A DNA stretch of 5,232 bases from Shewanella sp. (GTDB lineage: Bacteria > Pseudomonadota > Gammaproteobacteria > Enterobacterales > Shewanellaceae): NCBI GenBank assembly GCA_004195335.1, contig SDWK01000982.1, positions 1-5,232 of the forward strand, written 5' to 3'. The notes beneath the pieces are model-generated. The model saw only the letters and a program-made list of their open reading frames with translations. It was not told the origin of the DNA and did not search any database. The position numbers and the translations under genes were made by a program. This document shows, piece by piece, positions 1 to 4,402 of the stretch. Every line of letters starts with the position of its first letter. Within the stretch, counting starts at the first letter, position 1.

Positions 1-674
1 TCCCACTGGAGGGCAATCAACTCACCTAGTCGTAGTCCCGACTTGATCGCACATAAAAACATTGGTCCGTACATGAGGGGTGATTCAGTCATCGCCTGTT
101 GAATGAAGGTGTCGGCTTGCTGCTTGGAAAGTGGGGTGATCTTATGCACCTTCTCCTGCCGATCATCTACCGTTTTGGAGTTTTTCTTCATCTGTCCAAG
201 ACGTTTAACTGGATTGTCGCGAATCATCCCATCAATGACCGCTTCACCGAGACAGCTAGAAAGGGTCGTACGGACCAGTTCAATAGCCTTTGTGGTTCTG
301 CCATCTTTTTTCAACCGATTTTGAATGTTTCTGACATGTTTAGGGGTGATTTGATCAACACGAACCGTTCCAAGTGTAGGGAGAATGTCCTTTTTCATCA
401 CCTGCTGATATCGCGCATGAGTGGTGTCATCCAAAATCCCCTCTACACAGTTTGTAAGCCAATCCAGATGGTATTCTCTGAGGCAAGGGGGAAGATCATC
501 ATCTGCATTATTCATCGGGTAATCTCCACTTGCGATTTTCCCTCGGAGTTGGATTGCAAGAAGTTCTGCGGACCTTCTGTCTCCAACCTTCCTGGCCTTC
601 CGTAATCCCTTTATCGATATGAATACCCAGTAGACACCTGATCCCTTGATCTTTTCTTTGACAACTACGCCCAT
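1..674 (-). CDS. int: Tyrosine recombinase (phage/element integrase), N-terminal 224 residues, 3' end outside window
   Basis: This is a site-specific tyrosine recombinase that would insert and excise the mobile element carrying it. I translated the minus strand from ATG 674-672 and the frame stays open to the left edge. It begins MGVVVKEKIKGSGVYWVFIS, an arm-binding-type N-terminal domain. Residues about 60-165 form the SAM-like core-binding domain (REYHLDWL, then DILPTLGTVRVDQITPKHV, then AVIDGMIRDNPVKRL). The catalytic domain starts near residue 180, and SGLRLGELIALQW holds the first catalytic arginine (R215). The remaining catalytic residues (the HxxR box and the tyrosine) lie outside the window. 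The start is fixed by AAGGAGGG at 685-678, a few bases before the ATG. It lies 32 nt downstream of the xis-like gene on the same strand, so the two are probably co-transcribed. Family assignment is firm; the exact element type is unknown. Confidence 0.93.
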   Translation of the reverse strand, partial: MGVVVKEKIKGSGVYWVFISIKGLRKARKVGDRRSAELLAIQLRGKIASGDYPMNNADDDLPPCLREYHLDWLTNCVEGILDDTTHARYQQVMKKDILPTLGTVRVDQITPKHVRNIQNRLKKDGRTTKAIELVRTTLSSCLGEAVIDGMIRDNPVKRLGQMKKNSKTVDDRQEKVHKITPLSKQQADTFIQQAMTESPLMYGPMFLCAIKSGLRLGELIALQW

Positions 675-706
675 AGACCCTCCTTCATTGAAATGTTGAA
701 TGACAA

Positions 707-1000
707 TCAATCTTTGTCGTTATCTTTGTCGGGACCCAGGTCTTTCAAGATCTCATCTGCGATACGGGAAATGTCTGTAGGCACACAGTTTTTGCGATGT
801 TTCATTAGGAACTGATCGAGGTCTGTCGAGAGAATCCGAATGATTTTCGGGGTAGGTTGAGAATAAGGGAGCCCGTTCGTCAGCAGGTTTCTAATTGTTG
901 CGTTACCGACCTTGATCCGTATCGCTGCCTCCTCAATGGTGTACCAGTCGTGTGGAGGTTGGTTACTGTTACCCCCCGTGTTGTCGTTTCTATGCTTCAT
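707..1000 (-). CDS. Excisionase-like helix-turn-helix DNA-binding protein (97 aa)
   Basis: This small DNA-binding protein probably serves as the recombination directionality factor (excisionase) or as a regulator for the adjacent integrase. Residues 19-69 match the excisionase/MerR-like HTH pattern: WYTIEEAAIRIKVGNATIRN is the helix-turn-helix, followed by a wing (PKIIRILSTDLDQFL) as in HTH_17-type proteins. The N-terminus (residues 1-18) is polar and rich in N, H and Q. The C-terminal tail is very acidic and ends DKDNDKD. The ATG at 1000-998 is chosen because AAAGGAG (1012-1006) precedes it at good spacing. An upstream ATG at 1057 would add 19 residues but has no comparable ribosome site. 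It lies directly upstream of int in the same direction, which is the usual xis-int order. The fold is well supported; the excisionase role is inferred from the neighbour. Confidence 0.85.
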   Translation of the reverse strand: MKHRNDNTGGNSNQPPHDWYTIEEAAIRIKVGNATIRNLLTNGLPYSQPTPKIIRILSTDLDQFLMKHRKNCVPTDISRIADEILKDLGPDKDNDKD

Positions 1001-1068
1001 AGCATCTCCTTTCTGTTTGGGATCGTTTTGATAGCTATTATTCAGGAAGTAGGCCAAGTTCTATAGTA

Positions 1069-1083
1069 ATAACAAGGTGTTAT
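1069..1083. promoter_or_regulatory. Perfect inverted repeat, candidate operator upstream of xis/int
   Basis: ATAACA-AGG-TGTTAT is a perfect 6-bp inverted repeat with a 3-bp spacer. It lies about 70 bp before the xis-like start, and on the minus strand it sits immediately before TACTATAG, a weak -10-like sequence. This would suit an operator controlling the int/xis transcript. The symmetry is seen directly; the role is inferred, and no clear -35 box accompanies it. Confidence 0.35.
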
Positions 1084-1106
1084 CGCTCTATGGTTGGGGT
1101 GGCGAG

Positions 1107-1136
1107 AAAAACTAACAAACATGTTTGTTAGTTTTT
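1107..1136. terminator. Perfect 30-bp palindrome: bidirectional terminator or large operator
   Basis: Two 15-base arms (AAAAACTAACAAACA and its complement) meet at 1121/1122 with no mismatch. On both strands the palindrome ends in a run of five or more T, so as RNA it would form a stem with a U tract in either direction. On the minus strand it lies downstream of the promoter-bearing small gene and upstream of xis, a sensible place to separate the two transcripts. The stem is A/T-rich for a Rho-independent terminator. The core TAACAAACATGTTTGTTA would also suit a dimeric repressor, for example of the TetR type. The symmetry is certain; the function is undecided. Confidence 0.5.
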
Positions 1137-1277
1137 TGCTTTGTTTTTGACCTCAGATTTTTCTCAAATTCAATCGTCATGGATTTTAGCTCCAAACAAT
1201 TTTGTTAACTGAGTTGGCATATTTTGGGTTTGTTTTTTTTAAGCATTACGCCTTCAAAATCATTGGGAAAATTATGA

Positions 1278-1406
1278 TTAGAAGAAGAGGCCCCACTGGA
1301 ATTCCAATGAAGGAATCAAATCCAGTGATTTCACCAGAACCAATGCTTGAATCCACCGCGGAGCAGAAGCCAATTTTTTTGCACGCCTGATTGCTTTACG
1401 TTTCAT
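1278..1406 (-). CDS. Small basic peptide, 42 aa in the zero frame; possible -1 frameshift product of 53 aa
   Basis: This is a short gene I do not recognise, supported by its expression signals rather than by homology. The ATG at 1406-1404 follows AGGAGG (1419-1414) at 7-nt spacing, and a near-consensus sigma-70 promoter lies just upstream. The peptide starts MKRKAIRRAKK, strongly basic. In the zero frame it continues LASAPRWIQALVLVKSLDLI and stops at 1280-1278. Codons 9-11 are GCA AAA AAA, forming the slippery heptamer A AAA AAA on a run of seven A (1380-1374). A -1 shift there, or a one-base homopolymer length error, would extend the product to a stop at 1248-1246. The 53-residue form has a hydrophobic C-terminus (SFIGIPVGPLLLIIIFPMIL), a possible membrane segment. 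Which form is real cannot be decided from sequence alone. It lies between the int/xis unit and the restriction genes. Confidence 0.5.
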   Translation of the reverse strand: MKRKAIRRAKKLASAPRWIQALVLVKSLDLIPSLEFQWGLFF

Positions 1407-1413
1407 GTCGTTT

Positions 1414-1419
1414 CCTCCT
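1414..1419 (-). promoter_or_regulatory. Strong ribosome binding site AGGAGG
   Basis: AGGAGG on the minus strand is an exact Shine-Dalgarno core, 7 nt before ATG 1406. It fixes the start of the short gene and, together with the promoter at 1464-1436, is the main reason to treat that gene as real. Confidence 0.8.
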
Positions 1420-1435
1420 ATGTGAGATATGGGAT

Positions 1436-1464
1436 ATATTACCATATATATTAGGTGGTGTCAA
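1436..1464 (-). promoter_or_regulatory. Near-consensus sigma-70 promoter for the small minus-strand gene
   Basis: On the minus strand a perfect -35 TTGACA (1464-1459) is followed after exactly 17 bases by TAATAT (1441-1436), which matches the -10 consensus at four of six positions. The spacer is A/T-rich (CCACCTAATATATATGG). Transcription would start near 1429, giving a leader of about 20 nt that contains AGGAGG. No other promoter in the window is this good, so the short gene is probably expressed well unless repressed. Confidence 0.75.
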
Positions 1465-1503
1465 TTAGGGTTTTCTTCGCCTCTGTGGAGGGGCGGTTCT
1501 TTG

Positions 1504-1531
1504 TTTTTTTTTCTGACTACTGAAAAAAAAA
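1504..1531. repeat. T9/A9 inverted repeat in low-complexity DNA
   Basis: Nine T then C (1504-1513) pair with G then nine A (1522-1531) around the 8-base loop TGACTACT. A run of six G follows at 1532-1537. A small GC hairpin (CCTC-TGTG-GAGG, 1480-1491) lies just upstream, followed by a T-rich stretch. Bases 1470-1637 otherwise hold no gene I can support. They separate the leftward short gene from the rightward hsdR remnant, so they may contain old promoter DNA, but no convincing promoter for hsdR was found. Confidence 0.45.
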
Positions 1532-1637
1532 GGGGGGAGAAGGAATCGAGCGGTTTTTTCTTGTCCTTTGAGTGGATTTTTTCTAATTTTAATGTTGCTA
1601 AAGTTTTATGTTTTGATGTTGGGAAGGCCGTACAGTC

Positions 1638-2131
1638 ATGCAATAGAAGTATTCGGAGCAGGATATCTGAACGAAATTCATAACCCAGGTACTTGAGCGG
1701 GCAGAATGGGATATTCAGACTCAGGTCAGGGAGGAAGTCAGTTTCACCTCAGGGCGTATTATCGTTCGGGGTAAACTCAACTCCCGAGGCAAAGCCAAGC
1801 GAGCAGATTACATCCTCTACTACGACCCAACCTGCCTATCGCTGTCATCGAAGCAAAGAGTGCGGGGCATGCCGTTGGGCACGGGATGCAGCAGGCTCTG
1901 GATTACGCCGAGACACTCGACCTGCCTTTCGTCTTCAGTTCCAACGGCAGCGGCTTTCTCTTTCATGACCGCACCGGTCAGTCCTCACCAGTCGAAACTT
2001 CCATGACTCTTGACGAGTTTCCTTCACCGCAACAGCTTTGGGACCGCTATGCAAAGTGAAAGGGGTTGGATGCCCAGTCTACTCCCATTGTCACCCAGCT
2101 CTAACACAGCGATGGCCGTGGAAGGGAACCG
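1638..2131 (+). pseudogene. hsdR: Type I restriction subunit R (HsdR), N-terminal remnant
   Basis: This is the decayed start of the type I restriction subunit, whose intact form cuts and translocates unmethylated DNA. From ATG 1638 the frame reads MQ-stop-KYSEQDI-stop-TKFITQVLERAEWD, then REEVSFTSGRIIVRGKL and KRADYILYYDP. It must then shift by one lost base near 1830 to continue LPIAVIEAK, GHGMQQALDYAETLDLPFVF and SSNGSGFLFHDRTG, ending LWDRYAK. These are the conserved N-terminal nuclease-domain motifs of the family: D of ADYIL and the E-x-K of VIEAK. In-frame stops lie at 1644-1646 (TAG), 1668-1670 (TGA), 2057-2059 (TGA where the family has W) and 2102-2104 (TAA). Similarity ends near SDGRGREP (2108-2131), before the helicase motifs, so most of the gene is missing. 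Four stops plus a frameshift make this a pseudogene, not a sequencing error. Confidence 0.85.
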
Positions 2132-2134
2132 CAC

Positions 2135-2210
2135 AGTTTTTGGCGGTAAGTAGAAGTACGAGCAGGCAAACCGTGAACTTGAAGAGGTCTTATATGCATC
2201 AAGACAATAG
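2135..2210 (+). pseudogene. Possible C-terminal tail of the gene that preceded the nuclease gene
   Basis: In the frame of ACA at 2135 this stretch reads TVFGGK, a stop, KYEQANRELEEVLYASRQ, then TAG at 2208-2210. The last part looks like a helical protein C-terminus and overlaps the ATG of the nuclease gene by 17 nt, as in translationally coupled operon genes. It could be the distal end of hsdR left after an internal deletion. The piece is too short to identify, so this is inference only. Confidence 0.25.
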
Positions 2211-3585
2211 AGACTTGACCCTCGATGAGGGGATTGTCCGTGAGCTGATCTCACGTTCTGAAGTACAGATTGCCAATTACCGGGAATATCGACAACGTTC
2301 CGGTGCTAATTTCAATGTCTTCAAGATACTGAATCGTGCAACCGACGAAGTCTATGGACACTCGGCACTGATTGCCGAGCTTCTTAATCCGCTGGGATCG
2401 CACGCCCAAGGCGACACCTTTCTGAGGCTGTTTTTCTCTTTCCTTGGTATCGAAAAGGATGTCGCGGGGATTGACCATTGGCAGGTCACGGTTGAAGAAT
2501 CCAGAGGTGTCGATGGTCGGATAGATATTCTGTTGGCAGGGAGGGGGAGTTCGGGCCGGCGCTTCGGGATTGCTATTGAGAACAAAATATACGCTGACGA
2601 TGAAAAACGCCAACTGAGTCGCTACTGGCGCTACCTTAACAATCAATACGGCCCATATCGACCACCTATTCCAGATCAAGAACCGTCGACCCGGCCTTAC
2701 CTCCTGTACTATCTGACGCTCTCGGGCTACGCACCTTCCGCCCAAAGTATTGCAGACATTCCCACGATCGAATTGTCCTATGTGAGCGTGGAAAATTCAG
2801 AGGCCCCGGTCCGCCTGTTGTCGTACGCAGATCATGTCAGAGAATGGCTTAAATTATGCCATGAAAAATTGGCTTTCTTTCCGTATGCACGGGAAGTCAT
2901 TGGACAGTATATGGGCACCATTAATTCCTTGACCGGAAATGGAGAAGGCATGTCTAAAGGCTTAAATTTACTCCTTGATACCCCAGAGAAACTCTTTGCG
3001 GCATCGCAGTTATCAAATGCAGTTACCCTGTTCAGAAAGTCGTTGCTTTGCGAGCTTTGGGATATGATCCTTGCCGAATGGAAGATGCGGAGCGAATGCA
3101 ACGATAGCTGCCTCACAGGTGAGCTGCAAGCCAACAGGCATCTTGTTGATTCCGCTCGTCTCAAGAAAGTGTCAAATGAACGGTTTTCTAAATCACGTAA
3201 TGTTCCACGGTGGTTCGGGTTTGTATCAAAAGCATATGAAATGAACAGTACACATCTCGGTTTAGAGATCCGTTTCGATAATAGGTTCTACGTAGGACTC
3301 TACGGTGAGAAAAAGGAAAAGGATTTGGATAAAACTGTTGTGGAGTCCTTCTACCAAAACTTTCAACTTTCAAAGGGGTGTGAGCTTGGCTCCTATGACG
3401 ACAAGTTGGTCAAGGAGCGTATCTATATCAACACCCCGGTCCGATTTGATACTGACAACGATGCTCTGTTCCAACTTATTGAGCTCAAACAAAAGGAAGA
3501 GCTTGTTGCAACGATCTTTGAGGTCGCTGAAGGGATCATCTCAGAAATGGACAAATTTGGATTACAAAGACGTCAACAGGTATGA
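2194..3585 (+). CDS. PD-(D/E)XK nuclease superfamily protein (463 aa), probable defence nuclease
   Basis: This intact gene encodes a predicted cytosolic DNA nuclease of the PD-(D/E)XK superfamily, resembling the PDDEXK_4 group often found near restriction systems. The N-terminal part (residues about 38-85) has the group's typical NVFKIL...HSALIAELLNPLGSH...GDTFLRLF pattern. The catalytic motifs follow: D111 in GRIDILL, E129-N-K131 in IAIENKIYADDE, and Q140-x3-Y144 in KRQLSRYW. Residues after about 190 form a long mixed helical C-terminal region with no motif I recognise. The ATG at 2194 is chosen because GAAGAGG (2181-2187) precedes it. A TTG 52 codons upstream would run through the hsdR remnant in another frame and is unlikely. 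It stops at TGA 3583-3585, 57 nt before the next gene. It is intact while the flanking type I genes are broken. Its target and trigger are unknown. Confidence 0.85.
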   Translation: MHQDNRDLTLDEGIVRELISRSEVQIANYREYRQRSGANFNVFKILNRATDEVYGHSALIAELLNPLGSHAQGDTFLRLFFSFLGIEKDVAGIDHWQVTVEESRGVDGRIDILLAGRGSSGRRFGIAIENKIYADDEKRQLSRYWRYLNNQYGPYRPPIPDQEPSTRPYLLYYLTLSGYAPSAQSIADIPTIELSYVSVENSEAPVRLLSYADHVREWLKLCHEKLAFFPYAREVIGQYMGTINSLTGNGEGMSKGLNLLLDTPEKLFAASQLSNAVTLFRKSLLCELWDMILAEWKMRSECNDSCLTGELQANRHLVDSARLKKVSNERFSKSRNVPRWFGFVSKAYEMNSTHLGLEIRFDNRFYVGLYGEKKEKDLDKTVVESFYQNFQLSKGCELGSYDDKLVKERIYINTPVRFDTDNDALFQLIELKQKEELVATIFEVAEGIISEMDKFGLQRRQQV

Positions 3586-3595
3586 CATCAGGCAT

Positions 3596-3633
3596 ATCAC
3601 CTAAGTGATTTCTGCACGTAAGAGGTGATTTTT
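3596..3633 (+). other. Intercistronic 7-bp stem with T-run between nuclease and small gene
   Basis: ATCACCT (3596-3602) pairs perfectly with AGGTGAT (3623-3629) across a 20-nt loop, followed by TTTTT (3629-3633) and then the GGAG ribosome site of the next gene. It could be a weak attenuator or a hairpin that adjusts the ratio of the two proteins. The stem is short and may be chance. Confidence 0.25.
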
Positions 3634-3642
3634 GGAGCGAAT

Positions 3643-4029
3643 ATGACATTTCCACAGCAAGTACAGGTTTCCGAGCCAGCTCTAATGATTCGAATCAATC
3701 GGTCCTATTCGCCAGGCATGTCAACTGAGGCTCTCTATGAATCGACTCGTGGTGTTTGGGTGATCGGTTCGCGAAGAGATAAGGTGCAATACGCCCTTGC
3801 TGTCTCCCTGGGCATTGTTCAAGAAGTCTATTCCGTTGATTCATGGCACCCTGCTGGGTCGACAGCATATGAAACCAGGGCTCAGCAAGATGTTGAGCTT
3901 GATGGGCGCTGGGAATTCTCCGGGAGGGTTGCCCCGGATTCTATTCGGAGCAAATATCTGGAACAGTCTGTTGCCCACTATTTTCCACGAGGGGCGGCTA
4001 ATCCGATTACTTACGTCAATATCCGTTAG
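3643..4029 (+). CDS. Conserved-looking 128-aa protein of unknown function, partner candidate of the nuclease
   Basis: I cannot name this protein. It is a compact single domain with no signal peptide or membrane segment, so it is probably cytosolic. The central segment (LYESTRGVWVIGSRR at 31-45, then YALAVSLGIVQEVYSVDSWHPAGS) and the C-terminal segment (GRWEFSGRVAPDSIRSKYLE, then SVAHYFPRGAANPITYVN) are rich in aromatic, glycine and arginine residues. They have the look of a small nucleic-acid or modified-base binding domain, and I recall similar proteins beside restriction genes. No catalytic motif is evident. ATG 3643 is preceded by GGAG (3634-3637) at good spacing. A GTG at 3625 would add six residues but has a poorer ribosome site. 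It follows the nuclease gene by 57 nt on the same strand and lies just before the broken hsdM, so it probably belongs to the same operon. The gene itself is well supported; its function is unknown. Confidence 0.75.
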   Translation: MTFPQQVQVSEPALMIRINRSYSPGMSTEALYESTRGVWVIGSRRDKVQYALAVSLGIVQEVYSVDSWHPAGSTAYETRAQQDVELDGRWEFSGRVAPDSIRSKYLEQSVAHYFPRGAANPITYVNIR

Positions 4030-4052
4030 ATTCGTCTGCCGATAAATACGCT

Positions 4053-4251
4053 ATGGCACACAATATTCTTGTCTATCTCCATCCAGGACATCATGCACAA
4101 AGACGCTGGCGTTGAAGGCGATGCTGAGAAACTCGGGGAGCTCGTCTGGATGTTTTTCTTCAAAATATATGAGGATCAAGCGCAGGAACTTGAACCGCTT
4201 TAGGATGATTGCGCATCTTTCATCCTTGGGAACCTGCGTTGGCGCAATTGG
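4053..4251 (+). pseudogene. hsdM: Type I restriction-modification methyltransferase subunit (HsdM), N-terminal remnant
   Basis: This is the broken start of the type I modification subunit, which in intact form methylates adenine in the recognition site with HsdS. ATG 4053 starts MAHNILV, but the family-like sequence continues in the next frame from about 4072: ISIQDIMHKDAGVEGDAEKL, then GELVWMFFFKIYEDQAQELE. So a one-base gain or two-base loss lies near 4060-4075. A TAG at 4201-4203 interrupts the frame where the family usually has an acidic residue. After it, DDCASFILGNLRWRNW still fits the family, then similarity ends at about 4251. Only the N-terminal helical domain is present; the SAM-binding and NPPF catalytic motifs are missing. 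It starts 23 nt after the 128-aa gene stops, as an operon member would. The identification is firm for the IQDIM...KDAG...LVWM block. Confidence 0.75.
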
Positions 4252-4402
4252 ACTTCAGCCCTTTCTCTGGCCGCGGTCTGATATCGACTAAATTGCTGGC
4301 ACTTATGTGTAATAGTCAATATTATTCGTTGTTAGCTTTGAAGCACCTTGAATTCACCGGGTGCTCAGTGACTGGACTCTCTTCGTGCTACGAAGTGAGT
4401 TG
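4252..4402 (+). other. Junction between the hsdM and type III res remnants, no recognisable gene
   Basis: No reading frame here resembles a known protein. The frame that becomes the res fragment opens after a TGA at 4349-4351. The stretch includes a hairpin at 4381-4395 close to the point where res similarity begins. It probably marks a deletion or recombination scar joining two unrelated restriction genes. Confidence 0.4.
4377..4399. repeat. Hairpin at the hsdM/res junction
   Basis: CTTCGT (4381-4386), loop GCT, and ACGAAG (4390-4395) form a perfect 6-bp stem. After one mismatch, CTC (4377-4379) and GAG (4397-4399) extend it by 3 bp. There is no following T-run, so it is not a terminator. 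It sits a few bases before recognisable res sequence, which suggests a role in, or a scar of, the rearrangement. Confidence 0.4.

Noticed and set aside
99..605. 168-codon plus-strand open frame
   Set aside because: It is antisense to the integrase, whose minus-strand translation has clear family motifs and a ribosome site.
711..731. Direct repeat TCTTTGTCG separated by TTA
   Set aside because: It simply encodes the repetitive acidic tail DKDNDKD of the xis-like protein.
1202..1390. 62-codon plus-strand open frame
   Set aside because: It starts at TTG with no ribosome site and is antisense to the small gene, which has a promoter and AGGAGG.
1561..1593. Plus-strand promoter for hsdR (TTGTCC...TAATTT)
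   Set aside because: The -10 match is poor in a T-rich background, and a promoter for a dead gene cannot be supported.
1429..1683. 84-codon plus-strand open frame through low-complexity DNA
   Set aside because: Its sequence is dictated by T, A and G runs and its end covers the hsdR remnant in the wrong frame.
1693..1968. 91-codon plus-strand open frame
   Set aside because: It overlaps the hsdR remnant in a shadow frame; the family-like residues lie in the other two frames on either side of the frameshift.
2038..2193. 52-codon upstream extension of the nuclease gene
   Set aside because: It begins at TTG inside the hsdR remnant and is out of frame with it; ATG 2194 has a ribosome site and begins a family-like N-terminus.
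2251..2745. 164-codon minus-strand open frame
   Set aside because: It is antisense to the catalytic region of the nuclease gene and has no protein-like motif.
1644..4203. Stop-codon recoding (TGA or TAG read as an amino acid) to explain the interrupted hsdR and hsdM
   Set aside because: All three stop codons interrupt the remnants, frameshifts are also present, and the intact neighbours end at TGA and TAG as normal stops.
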